A stretch of DNA of 64,000 nt from Isoetes taiwanensis (lineage: Eukaryota > Streptophyta > Lycopodiopsida > Isoetales > Isoetaceae): positions 12,751,255 through 12,815,254 of the forward strand of contig JAJEKV010000011.1 in the NCBI GenBank assembly GCA_021234155.1. The letters are read 5' to 3'. A model generated the notes under the pieces. That model did no database searches, had not been told where the DNA came from, and was given only the letters and a program-made list of their open reading frames with translations. Both the position numbers and the translations under genes were made by a program. Positions 49,601-62,640 of this stretch are shown here, in pieces (position 1 is the stretch's first letter; every line of letters starts with the position of its first letter).

Positions 49601-52600
49601 AGATAGTTTTTGTCTTGTGTAGATATCTAGGTATCGAGATAAAGTAAGATAATAATTACATAAAATCTTAGATTAAACCTTAGCAAAGGATGTAATTCCT
49701 TCAAAGGCATTTAAGTAACTGTGGAATCTGGTAGCAAATATAAAGTATATACATGTAAAGTTGATACATCACCAACCAAGTAGCGGCGAGAGTCATACGC
49801 TCAACATGAATCCGATGATATAAATCCTAGCCATATGATAAACAATTAAAATCGTTTCAAACTAAGTATGGCATGATAATACGTGTGATGACATATGCAA
49901 AATTAAATAAAGTTGTCATATAATAGTTAGTTAAATATAATACTATTGGGCTTCAATATATCCAATACCTACTATAATGCTAATATACAGAATATTCTGG
50001 CCAGGTAATTAATATAATTGCATGCATTAAAGTCCAGCAGGATCATGGGGCGTTATGAATCTTCTTACGACGTACCTTGATTGGTGGAGAGTACAAAGAT
50101 ATCCTCTAGCAGCAAGAGGCGGCGGAGAGAGAGCATAGCGACAAGCTGCATCGACAATTGCATAGATGAAGCTCTGCGCCAGCGGTTAGGCTGAAGCTAC
50201 GCATCGTGATTACGGCGTAATTTGGCTCTTTGCATCGACAATTTCAAAGCTTGCTCCAAGGTGGGCGGACAATTCAGGATAACCAAAGGTAGGTAACTAA
50301 TCTTATAAGTTGGACCTGCCAGCACTTAAGATCCTGTAGTGTTTTCAGTAGAGTCTCCTAAAGTACATTCCTAATCAGGAGGAGGCCGGAGACAAAATTC
50401 TTTGAAACAATGGCGATCACCTTGGGGTGTTCGAAGGACGCACATGTGGATCTATAAAGAACAAGAAGATCTCAATCCTCAATACCGATGAAAGAGACAC
50501 TTACAAGTGGAAGGCCTTCGTGGGCACAAATAGATCTTGAAGCGGTACCCGCAACTCCTTGGGGCAATACAATAGTCAGCTCGTCCACTTAGAAGTAATC
50601 AGCTTCGACACCCGAAATCGGCTCGGGCATATGGGTTGGGTTTAGATTAAATTTCATGTAGCTAAGATTAATCTCGCATCGGCCTATATAGTATGGGTTG
50701 CGTCGTTGTTACCGATGATGAGACCACGGTGATCTAGGGGCGTGGTGTAATGTCATTGTAGGCATGACCGGCGGTTTTCTTTACGAGTTGGGAGGTAGAT
50801 TAGAAGGTCTATACGTCACACGAGTACAAGCCTCGAGAAGATAAGGAGTCATTAAGGAATGCATGATAGGAAAAGCACCTCTAGTCAATGCCTACAGGGA
50901 GGGCCCTTCCGCCCCATATCTGGGAAGGACCCTATCTACAGTGGCCAACTCACAGTGTGGCATGAGTAGCTATAGGCATGATAAGTGACTGTCTCACGGC
51001 CATGATGGAAAACATAATCTTCCTATGCCGGAGATATGCCTTACATCCATATAATTGTATTTAATGGGTGGTTCCCTAACAACCAATACTCTTAATAATT
51101 AAATGTATAAGCGTAGTGTGGACCTCTGCGGGTAATGAGGGAGTCGGGAGGGAAGGTCCTGCTTTGCAAGACTTGCAACACATAGTTTTGTCATGATGTG
51201 TTGTAAGGAAGCGATGTGGAACCTTAAGTGGAATTTTGGAGTTATGTTAATAATAATAATGGTGTAAGCTATAAAATTTTGTGAATAATAATAGATGATA
51301 AAGTAAGAGATTGAAAGACTTCCTTTACCATAGTATGATATTAAACAAGGATGTGTTATAAATTAAAACTTAAATATTACCTTGGGGTAATTTGCTATAA
51401 ACTCCTATGTGTATTAAATGTGATTAGGATATCACGGGTTTCCAAGGTGGGGAGCGGCGTGATCTTGAGGACAGCATCAAGTCGAGTGGGGAAATGTGGC
51501 CGTTCCAACACATAATATGTGGTCATTATATTATCTTGCCACGTCACCGTACATGTCACGGATGACATGTACTTGCGAGGCAATATAAGGTTGCACCCAC
51601 AAGGGGCAGGTTTGCACCCTAGGGGCAACATTGAATATTAATGCATATTAAATAAACATACATTCTTATTGTGGACCCCATTGCTAGTAGCTAGAGTATT
51701 TAGCGTATCTAACCTAACCCTAAGGGTTTCTATTTGATTGGTTGAAATAGTCTTATTAGGATATTGAGTTATTTTGGTGGGGATTCGGAATCTCTCAGTG
51801 TTCTGTTCAAAAGCAATGAAATAGTATCGAAACTCGATATACCATCAAACCTTGCCGACAAACTCGTATTGACATCTCTTAAAATCATAGGCGTCCCCAA
51901 TCGCGGGTAGGCATAATCGAAGCGAGTGTCCGGAGGCTTTAACATCTGATGCAAGTGATCGGATTGTGAATCCAAGCGGTAATGATCCAGGTGCTTGACA
52001 TTTTATTATGCAAGATTACAAGGTTGATCATATTTATTAGACATTTTAGTTATTATATTAAATTGGGAAGAAAATTGATGTTTGATTAACGTTTACAAAC
52101 AATAGCACATTCTTGCAACATAATAAAATTATTATCGATTTTATATTATTGAGATATGTAGATATTATTTAACAAATATCTGGCTAAAACCCATAGGAAT
52201 CCAAGTCAAATTGAGTTACTATAGCAATACAAAACTATTAATAAAACCTTTATGGATATTTATTTCTGAAGTAAAATACAACATAAAGTCTTTTTTCCTT
52301 AAAGCATAACATGCTTGATATATTTCCATTAAGATGAAATATAGGCGCCTTTTTCTCATACATTCGCGTGATAATACCGCCAAGCGTGCTTTGGCAAGTA
52401 TAGTTAGCAAAAAAGGAGCGAATCCTAATGTGATTTTGCAAGGACCATTAGTATCATAGCGTGAATTAACTGCCTTCATGATCTATTACTTCTTAAAATT
52501 AGCTCCTAAATCAGTCCAATAGTCAAATTAGATCAAAAGCACTGCTCAAATCCTATTTCTCATTAATTTAAAAACCTTTGATTTGGGGCTCACCGGAAAC

Positions 52601-54302
52601 TTTGATTCCTATGCTATAAGTCTGCTTTGCGGTAGTACTTTTGCATGTAAAAGCTCAATGAATCCAATCAATTCGCCTATTGTATATGTGAAAGCACCAT
52701 TTAGTCTTTAGGCTTTTCAATTATTCGAGATGCCTACCGGCCAAGATACTTTGGCTGTAAAGCCCAAAATGCAGTATTACAATCTTATACGCAAGAATTC
52801 TTGATTTTCGAGATAATAGAAGATGCAAACATAGTTTCGTTGCTTAACCCATTGCATGTCTACCTTGGGTTTCCAAAAACTTGAATTATTATCTAAACAT
52901 AGCAAATTAAGAACAAGACCAAGAACCTAGCCTATTAGATTAAAATAAACTCTAGGAAGAAAGCAATAAAGATTTAGATTGCAAGCGGTGGAGCTCTTAC
53001 AAAATCTGATGCCCATGCCCCAAATCCAGTGCCTCTTGCTCCAAAATCAGCTCAAAATCTTTGCCCTGCTCCATCGGCTGTCACCGCTCCAAAAATACTG
53101 TTTGCCACATCCCGTCAGGTATCACCGCTCCAAAAATCTGCCTTTGCTCCAAAAATGGTACCTCTGTTCAAAAATCCAGCCACATTTCCAATCCGGCTCA
53201 TGCCACATACCACTCCATCTCCTCTGATTTTATTGTATTTCGCCCCCTTTACGATTTTATTCCCTGTTAATCTTGGCTTGATTTGCCCTACCCCCAACCA
53301 TTAGGCCTCCTTCCTCCTTGCTACATTTTTATTCTTACGTATTACAACATATGGACCTTCCATGAGCTACATATGAAACAACGGGGATATGGCTATATAG
53401 GAATGCAGAAATTGCCATCACGGTCGGAGGCAGTCGGGCGTGACAGGAAGAAAGAGGCATGAAAAATTTGGTGCCACCCACGGCAAAAGGTTAAAAAAAA
53501 AAAAATGAGTACTCGGGGAGAAAATTTTGAGTTAGTTTAGGCGGGAGGCCATTGTACAGACCCGGAAAAATACATGCAGGGAAAGTAGCATTCCCAAAAA
53601 TGATCAATTCACGACATAAACCGAAATTAAATGAATGATGGTTGACTCTAGAATGCCAAAACATGTATAACAGATAGACAATTATTTTTAAATCGAGAGC
53701 GGTATGGAATGTCAAAACATGTAGAGTAAATTCTTGAATTACCTATTGGGAATGAAATCTTTCTGAAACATCTATAGCTGCTTCTAACTCTTGAGCATGC
53801 TAATTACAGCTTGCATTCAAGCGAACACGACCATGAAATGTTTATACATGACAAACTATTGTGGTCATTGACAATCTTACAATACAGATGATCGGAATAG
53901 GAAATCAGAAATCATATAGATTGAAGGAATACAGATGAACCATTTTTTACCATCAACTTGATAACGATTGGTAAAATTGAGTATTAGAGCATCTCAAATG
54001 GTCAAAACCTTAAATTAAGATTGGAGAGGCGGGAGAGTCGGTTGTTGGCGTGCCAATGCTCTAACATGATTAAAGCTTAAATTTAATTAAAATTATAATT
54101 CAACTATAAGCGATAATAGCTCGTTAGTTTGGCACGGGGATGTTAGGGGTTCATCCTTGTGGGTGAAAGGTTCGATTTCCATTAGTGTGGGAAATTTTTA
54201 AGATAAGTTCAAATGGATTGGGGAAATGAATTTTTTTAAATGAGATTCAAGCTGGATTTTAGCTCAAAATCACATATTTGGGTCGATTTGCGTAATGGCA
54301 GC

Positions 54303-54460
54303 ACGAGTTCGCGACGGATGAGCCCTTGGGCAGCGAATCAACGGTGGAATGATGCTGCGTTCACGTGGATGAGCCCTTAAGCGCGAATCAACCATAGTGG
54401 CGGTGGAATGGCCTTTGCATTGCAGCGGATGAGCTCTTGCGTGTGAATCAACGGTGGGCT
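54303..54460. repeat. Three short GGATGAGC...GAATCAAC units in copy 2
   Basis: GATGAGC starts at 54317, 54368 and 54428, each followed about 10-15 bp later by GCGAATCAAC or GTGAATCAAC and a GGTGG motif. The block leads into GGGCTGGTTGCGACTCAAAA, the signature of the subrepeats at 58-62 kb. Confidence 0.7.
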
Positions 54461-56255
54461 GGTTGCGACTCAAAAATTAGCATTCATTAGGAATTGGTTG
54501 TGCGGGGTCTTAAAATGGCCTCCTATCAGCCATTCCGCGTCATATTTTCGCTCCTTTTTTCCCGCACCCACCTAGGATACCCAAAATCTCATCATTCTGG
54601 TTACCTATGTTTTTCCGAATAAGGAGATTGCGCATTCATGGCACCATATATATTTAATTCCCATTGGTTGTCAGACGAGGATGATGCAACATGGCGCTTC
54701 TAAAAAGCCCACTTGCATTATATCACAGAGCAACTCATAGCGGTCATCTCTTGGTTTGTGAATAGCGTGCGTATCCATAGATTCTTGCGCTATTTTTTCA
54801 TTTAGAGGCCATGGCCATACAAGCTTCCACTTCCCATTTCAAAAGAATTTGAATGTAGGTTGGAAAACTGTGTCAGAACTTTTGTTCAAAGTATTTGTGA
54901 AATTTCATATGATGGTTCACATGGAAGTTTGGGGCCCTCTGCTGGAGTTCTAAGCGGGTCGATCTTGATTAAAAAATTCAACTCGCAGTTGGATCTTACG
55001 AGGCTGATTTACACCAAAAGCATTTTGATTTTTGCCTCGGCTCAAATTCGTGAGGTTTTAAACAGTAACCCATGATTTGTCCATGTGAACCCGGCGATAG
55101 CAGGATCTTTACTTCATCCCATCTGGGGCTTCCGCCCCCTACAATTTGGGGTGAATTTGCTTAATGTATATGGTTGTAGGAGAATGGACTTTCGATTTCC
55201 ATATACACGTTGCAAATTTAAAAAAGCGAGGATTAAATACGGACGTTCGGCTCACACAGAAGCAATTGTGCTGGGGCATACAAATTATACACCTTCATTT
55301 GCGTCGTGCGATCACAGCGATATGGAAGCTCTAAATGATGTGTGGATAAGGATCCAAGCGACTCCGAATATGCTTGATCTTCAATCGCAAAAATGAGGTC
55401 TAAAAACTAGAACTTAGACCTCGTGTTCATGTCTTACACAGGCTCAAAAAGTGTCGACATGCAGGCGGATGTAGGTTTATATCCATTGGATCCGTTGAGT
55501 GGCAAGCTTGAGTCATTCGGGGCGTTTCAAGGATTTAGTCCGATTTTGTGGTGGCGGTAACTCTGGCCTCCTAGGATATTGTGAGAGATTGAAAGGAGAG
55601 GATGAAGAGCGGTGATAAGATGAATCCCAGTTCCTTGAGATGGTACACTTCAAATAAGGAAATGTCCGGTGAATGCTAATAAATGACATTATACTTTGCA
55701 ATGCGAAGGGTTTATACATTCTTGAAGTACAAAGGTTATGGTAACATGTTGATACCTCTAATACAAAAGTCTTTGACTACTTTTAACAATAGATTAGCAC
55801 AAAAATCTATTGCTATTTAAATCTATGAAATGGTCTTGAAACTCTTTAAGTAGTAGAGAGAACTCTTTGACTAGTCATCCATTTTGATGACCATTTTAAG
55901 AAAATATGATATGTGACATTCTTATATGCAAACATTCATAAAATTTATAGACATTAGTCAAAGCCATCCTTGTTTAAAGAGGATCATATGATCAAAAAAG
56001 AATCTTCATCTTGAAATGTTGCATATAAAGAGAATTACGCTGGTGATCCTTAAGCCAAAAAAGTAAATAGAAGTACAAATATTGAACACAACCCGTAAAC
56101 AAATAGTATTTTAATAAACCAACGCTATATACTAACACTTTTACACTTTAAATAAGATATTTCTTTCTTTCCTTTTACTTAGAAAGCTATTTTTTCAAGA
56201 TGGATCACTGTGAATAATACATATGCAAAAAAGGGACACACTAAATTAAGCATGG

Positions 56256-56620
56256 TGTGATCCACTTTCTTATTTGTTATCAAATTAAAATTAAACACAA
56301 GTACTTATTCTTATTTAGCCTTCTAAAATGCTTTACCACTCTTAAGTATCCCTTTTCAAAAAGAGCGTATTATTTTTCAAGAAGGATCACACCAGCCCGA
56401 ATAGTACATATACATAAAATGGAACACACTAAGTGCATCATTGTGATCACTTTCTTATTGTTGTTAAATTAAAATTAACACAAGACCCTTCTCATTTAAT
56501 GCTACCACCCAGTGCATAAAATTATTAGTCCTTTTCAAAAGGCATATCTTTTTAGGATCATCAAGCATCCACATTTGCGTCCCAAATACTTTCTGAAGCT
56601 ACAGTAATGCGTAAAGTTAT
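56256..56620. repeat. Extra tandem subrepeat at the right end of copy 2
   Basis: The text GTGATC...TTCTTATT...AAATTAAAATTAA(A)CACAAG...CTTTTCAAAA...GGATCA occurs twice in a row (56256 and 56440), whereas copy 1 has it once (45474-45620). This accounts for about 180 bp of the length difference between the copies. Confidence 0.7.
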
Positions 56621-56650
56621 TAGCCTTTTCAAAAAGCAAACACTTTATCA

Positions 56651-58325
56651 ATAAATGAGCCGTCACATATCCACACTTGGCTTGAATAAGACACATATAT
56701 ATTTCTTTTGTTGCAGCATAATCAAAGTAATTTTATATAGGAAGTCATCTTTTCCAAAGATCACGCAAAGATTTTGTATAAGCTAAAGGTTGGAATATAC
56801 TAAATTAAGTGTAGAATCACCCTATGTTGTTGTGTAGATAATAACACCAAGTCCCTCAATAATCTCCCCATTTGCATATAAAAGTATTATCATTCCAAGT
56901 TATATTATGTTTTTATGAACTAAACTTTTCAAAGAGGTCCCAAAGCAAAATACAAACACTTAATCAATAAGCCAACACTTTACCAACAACAAAGCTTTAT
57001 TAAATAAGATTTTTATGTTATTTTATCGAACCTAACAATGTTCCATATATGACACTTTGAGTTAAGCGGTCCAAAAGAGCTCATAGAAAGCGACATTTTA
57101 TACAATATGTCTTTGGAGCTTTTGTGTGCATTAGCATTAGTAAACACACCTCTAATGGAGCAAATATTTTGTAACTCATTTTTCAACAACCACGGATGCA
57201 TGTCTTATCAAACATTTCATTGCCCAGGTTACCATTCTCACCAACTTTGAGGCTTGCACAATTCGCTTCATGGTCATGGGGCTGACTTTCAAGCTCGGCT
57301 CCCACAACTTTTACAATGTAAAACTAGATACCCATTGCCACGAATGTATATCTTGTAAGCATGTCTCTTATGTCGCCTTGTTGAACAACAACAATGTAAT
57401 AATGCTTTCCTAGTCTTAAATCCCAGAGCATCGATAAATATGGCCCAAGAAAATATTTGATTCGTTGAGTGAATATAAATCAAGAAGAGGAAGAAAAAAG
57501 CAAGGATTACATGGCCTTGAGAAATCTCACTACACATTACAAAGTGCATATGCATTTTAGCATGGTGATCCATGTATTATTAAGTGCAAATTTGCAAATA
57601 TCCTCCTCTTCAAATCCTTCCCCCCTCCTTCCTTGCATACTACTATCATAGCATTTATTTTTGAACCCTATGGTTCTACTATTCATGCGTATGAATATGC
57701 GCTCGTGATGTAACTCCATAGTCACCCGCCGTTGGATAGCATTCTCACCCACAAGCCTATAGTTAGATATCCTTCCATAGTCATGCCTTTATTATTTTGT
57801 AAGTGATGTTCAGAAGCAATCAAAGGAATTGGAGCAATGATGGATGCAATTAGAATCTGGATGATCGTTGAATTATGAAGAATGAATGGCGGGGGCAATC
57901 ACGATGAATGGGAAGAGCTGAAAAGTAGGAAAGCTTCAGAATGAGAATTGAATGTGTGGCATATAACGTCGTTTGCTTGTCCGCTATCATACCTACGCCG
58001 TTATTTGCTTTACTCTATGCTGTCGCAAAAACCTACAGACACTATTGGAACTTGGATTCCAAATGAAGAGTGACGGAGAGGATATACATAAGCCCGGCGC
58101 TAATGTGAACAATGGAAATCTTGGTGCCCAAATTTGATAAGTGGTTGGTATATTGCACAGTAGGCGGAAAAGTAGCCATTATTTTGGTCGCTGATCGTTT
58201 GAAAAATGTGGGCCATTAATGTGATTATAATGAATGCACAAACATGTCCTATGAAATTTAAGCCATATGGATGCCAAGTGACACCCTCTTTCTTGCCAAC
58301 TAATCACCGACTTTGGAAAAATGCG
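56651..58325. other. Spacer between the two tandem-duplication zones
   Basis: Mostly AT-rich, no gene recognised. Minus-strand frames at 57201-57013 and 57573-57289 have protein-like stretches, including a terminal HCKSCGSRA, but are short and lack any assignable domain. From 56620 to 57000, phrases such as CCTTTTCAAAAAG and ACACTTTATCAATAA recur, suggesting degraded subrepeats. Confidence 0.4.
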
Positions 58326-60482
58326 CCAAACATCATTGGTCGCGAAAACATGACGTGGAGATTACGGCATCAAGTTGCCGTGCATTTGAGACCCAAATCC
58401 GTCCTAATGTTTAGAGCTAGCAGTTGGGCTGGTTGCTGCTCAAAAATCAACATTCTTAAGAGCTATAAAAGATTGGTACGCTTGGCGAATCAACCATGAG
58501 ACCTTGGGCGTGAATAAACCGAATTGAATTTGGTTGCTACTCAAAATCAACATTATTTAAAACTAGCGGTGGGCTGGTTGCTGCTCAAAATCAGCATTGT
58601 AGGGCTAGAATCCTAAAATACCAAATTTACGCGGATCGATTCTAGGCTAATTAGCAACTTATTTTATGCTCAAATGACATACAAAGAGGTACAAATTTGG
58701 TTGAAATTTGAACGGTTTGCTCTCAAAGAATCAAGCATTCTTGAAGCTATAAGATCCTAAAGCCATTTGGGGTCAGAATTTGGAGCTAACTAGCAACTTT
58801 ATTTTGTATACAAAGTGGTATGCAGAGTAGCCCGTTGGAGTGCCTTGGGTTCGTTTACCCGGAGGACATGTGTTACAGCGTCTGAGAGGCCTCAAAATCA
58901 ACTTTTATTCTTAAGAGCTAACCAGAGTGGGCTGGTTGCTACTCAAAATCAACATTCTTAAAGGCTATTAAGATCCTAAAATGCACATTTGGATCGTTCT
59001 ATACTAACTGGCAACTTATTTTATGCTTTCAAGTGACAAAAATACAAATTGGGTGACTCAGGTCCATTGGCAGGGCCTGGAATTTCTTGATCGAGGCCTC
59101 AAAGAAATCAACTTTCTTAAGAGCTAACAAAGAGTGGGCTGCTTGTTGCCTCCAAAATCAACATTCTTGAGGCTATAAGATCCAAGTACATTTATGCCGG
59201 ATCAGTTCTAGGCTTAACTTATTTTATGCTAAAATGACGCAGAAGGTCTGCAAATCTAGATGGGTATTTCGGGTCCATTAGCGGAAGGGGCACTGCTTGC
59301 GTTAAAATCTGAGGAGGCCTCAAAATCAACTAACATTCTTAAGAGCCAGCAGTGGGCTGGTTGCTACTCAAATCAAGCATTCTTAAGGCCAGATTCTGAA
59401 ATTGCGCTGAGTAGTTTCTAGGCTAACTAGCAACTTATTTTATGCTAAAATGACATGCAAAGAAATTAAATTGGTGACTTAAGGTCTATTAGCGGAAGGA
59501 GCCCTGCGTTAACTACGGAGGCCTTTGGTAGAATCGGCAGGTGACCGGGTGACCCACTTATGTTTTTAATAAAATTAATTGATACCTTTGTATTTTGAGC
59601 AAATGCTCTTCTAACAACTTGGCTCCCATATGGTAGCCTCTTAGAGCTCATGCATCGAGATTAAGCTGGTTGTCCCGGTCGGCGAGATCAGTTGGGTCTA
59701 AGTGGAACATTGGATTCGGTCGCATTCTCATGACCGGAGTGTATAATTTGCCTTACAAGGATAAGGAGAGGGAGTTCGAGGAGCTACCATTTAGAGACTT
59801 CCTAAGGAGCAGGAGATTTGCTTTTATAGATTAATGCATGCTTTTAATTACGAGGTAAATTTATTATAACTATAGGTTATTAATTGGTGCTTTCCTAATC
59901 ACCTATTTCTCAAATTCTTATTTCTTTTGGGCCAAATAAAGTGGAATTCATTTAATACATGGTACCAGCAAGAAGCTTTCTTTTGGTGATTTCTCATTTG
60001 GTGCGGCGAGAGTCACGGTTCCTCGACAAGCGACCAATTACTAGAAGGTCTTTTTGGCTATATTATTTCTACCATTTTAGACTATAGCAATCTAATTATG
60101 ACCACCTTAATGGGAAAAATTTCCCACATTTTAGTTCGGGCTGAGTTCTCATTCCATTCCTTAGCCCGAGCCAGGTTAATCTACCTATTAGAGTTGGTCG
60201 ATTGCTAGTTCTTGATTGTAGCCAAGAACATGGGCTGCACGACACCCATTGTGGCGCTCCCTACAAAATATCGTGCCGACCATACCTCCGTGGGAAATCC
60301 CCCACTTTCGGTCCAGCCGGTAGGACCACTCAGTCTATCCAGCACTCGGGATATCCTTAGATGCGGGAGAGAGGAGCAATGCTAGCGCCCACCTATGAAC
60401 TTCCTGTGAGCGCAAACGTTAGAACTAAGCGGCAACAGTATCAACCTACCAGCGAAGGGTAGCACATCCATACATCAACCCG
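58326..60482. repeat. 2.16-kb tandem duplication, copy 1, with internal subrepeats
   Basis: Starts CCAAACATCATTGGTCGCG and is repeated from 60483. Inside, a unit of about 200-230 bp recurs: GGGCTGGTTGCTACTCAAAATCAACATT...CTATAAGATCCTAAAATG...TTCTAGGCTAACTAGCAACTTATTTTATGCT...AAATGACATGC...AGGCCTCAAAATCAAC. AGGCCTC-anchored starts are at about 58890, 59095 and 59315. The right end (60248-60482) is the first 235 bp of the LTR family described at 62389, cut off at the duplication boundary. Confidence 0.85.
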
Positions 60483-62640
60483 CCAAACATCATTGTTTAG
60501 GAAACATGACTGATGGAATTAAATCCCAAGTTATGGGCCATTTGAGATCCCAAATCCGCTGTATTTGAGGCTAACCGGTTAGGAACAGGACAACACTCAA
60601 AAATCAACATTCTTAAGAGTTATAAGATTATAGCAGGCCCTTAGTGCGAATCAACCATGAGACCTTAGGCGAATAAACCCAGTGGGTGGTTGCTACTCAA
60701 AATCAACATTATTTAAAACTAACCCAGTGGGCTGGTTGCTACTCCGAAATCAACCGTTCTTAAGAGCTACTTAAAAATCCTAAAATGCAAGGTTTGGATC
60801 CCGATTCTACAAGGCTAATTGGCAACTGTTTGTACTCCAAATGACATGCAAAAGTGCAAATTTGGATGAGAACAGGACGCTACTCAAAATCAACATTCTT
60901 AAGAGCTATAAGATCGCAAAGTACGTTGGATCAATTCTAGGCTAACTAGCAGCTTGTTTGTAGAAATGATATGCAAAGTGAGATTTGGTGCCTTGGGTTC
61001 ATTTGCGGAAGGGGCGATGTGTTCGCGATCGGGAGGCCTCAAAAATCAAGCATTTCAGGAGGCTAGCCGTGGGCTGGTTGCTACTCCAAAATCAACATTT
61101 CACTTACCATTATATAAGATCCTAAAATGCACATTTAGGATTAGATTCTATACTAACTTAGCAACTTATTTGCGCGCTAAAATGACGAAGAAATACAATT
61201 TTGGGTGACTAAAGGTCCATTAGCGCGAGGGCCTCGCGATTAGCCCGATCACAGAGGCCTCAAAAATCAACTTTCTTAGAGCTAACAAGAGTGGGCTGCT
61301 TGTTACTCAAAAATCAACATTCACCAGAGCTGCCAAAAGATCCTAAAATGCGTTTGATTAGGGTGCAACTAACTATGACTTATTTTGTATAAAATGGCAG
61401 AAGAAGTGCAAATCACCAGAACATTTCGGGTTCATTGTGGAGAACGTTGTGAATCTGAGAGGCCTCAAAATCAATAACATTCAGGCAGCGGTGGGGCGCA
61501 AGTTGCTACTTTCAAGAATCAACATTCAACCACCAAAGATATAAGATTACAAATGCGTATGTCATTGATTCTAGGCTAACTAGCAACTTATTTTTATGCT
61601 AAAATGACATGCAAGGCTGAAATTTGCATTGACTCGGGTCTGTTAGCGGAAGGAGGCTGCGTTGAGGGCCGCAGATGAGCCAAATTAGGCCAATTTGTGA
61701 GCTAGCATGTTTTTAACTTACAAAGTGAATTGATGCTTGTATTTTTAGGGCAGTATGGCTTTACAACAACTTGGCTCCCTTGCATGGTAGCCTTTTAAAA
61801 TATACAATGAAATTTGGCGGTTATTAAAATTAGCAGATCCTTTGGGTCGATCTATAGATTGTTAGATTAGGTGCACGCATTCTCACTTGGCAGCCAGTTA
61901 GCTTATCGGTTGCCACAAGGACCGGAGGTGAGCTACCATTTGGGAACTTCTAAAATTAGGAATTTCGCGTTTGTGGCTACTTTTATTGAGTAAATTTATT
62001 ATATGGGTTATTAATTGAGTTAGCTTTTCCTAATCACCTAAACTGTTTATAATTCTTTGTTGCTGGGCCAAATGGTGGTCATTTTAAGCCCATTTTCTTT
62101 CAAGCTTTCTTTTGAAGCTGATTTCTCATTCAATTTTTGCTTGAGTCACAGTTCATGAACAACAGGCTCTGCTAGAATTTCTTTTGGCTATATATTATTT
62201 CTACCATTTGGAATTATAACTTGATAATTATGACCACCTTCAATGGGGAAAAAATTTCCACACATTTAGCGGTTCAAGGCTGGAATTCTCATTCCATTTC
62301 CTTAAGCGAGGCAGTTAATCTTTTGTGGGATTTGGTCAAATTTGTAGTTCTTGATCAATAAGAACATGGCTGTATGTGATACCACCATTGTGATGCTCCT
62401 ACAAAATATCGTGCCCGGCCATACACTCAGGTAGGAAATCCCCCCTTTCGGTCAGCCGGTACCAGGGCCCTCAGTCTATCCCGCCTCCGGGATCATCCTT
62501 AGTGCGGGAAGGAAGGAAGGCGAGATCTTCTTGGCCCTTCCTTTCATGAACCACTACTTGATGAGAAGCATAAACAAGTGGGAACTAGCAACAACAAATA
62601 CATCAACCTACAGCGAGAGGGCGTCATACATCCATAGATA
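60483..62640. repeat. 2.16-kb tandem duplication, copy 2, continuing into a longer LTR
   Basis: Collinear with copy 1. The subrepeats recur with AGGCCTC starts at about 61033, 61253 and 61458. Both copies share CTTGGCTCCC..ATGGTAGCC, TATTATTTCTACCATTT, ATTATGACCACCTT and CTAC(A)AAATATCGTGCC. Copy 2 differs by many small indels. Where copy 1 ended inside the LTR, this copy runs on through it, so the duplication's right breakpoint lies within the LTR near CATCCATA. Confidence 0.85.
62377..62384 (-). other. Primer-binding-site-like motif next to the LTR
   Basis: On the minus strand TGGTATCA starts four bases beyond the LTR's CA end. TGGTATCA is the usual start of the initiator-Met tRNA primer-binding site in plant LTR elements; the following bases (CATACAGCC) do not match the usual GAGC. 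Its side indicates that the adjoining LTR is a 5' LTR with the internal region toward lower coordinates. Confidence 0.5.

Larger units (their letters stand above)
45685..56650. repeat. Large tandem duplication, copy 2 (about 10.9 kb)
   Basis: Directly follows copy 1 in the same orientation and runs collinear with it almost to the end. The offset grows from about 10.77 kb at the start to about 10.96 kb at the end because of net insertions. Copy 2 has no N gap. The frame at 45728-46186 (152 codons) has no homologous open frame in copy 1 and no domain, so it is not a gene. No promoter, RNA gene or coding domain was recognised in the whole copy. Confidence 0.9.

Noticed and set aside
57013-57573. 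Possible Cys/His-rich domain in two minus-strand frames
   Set aside because: Cys spacing does not fit any zinc-finger pattern I can name, and the frames are short and broken.
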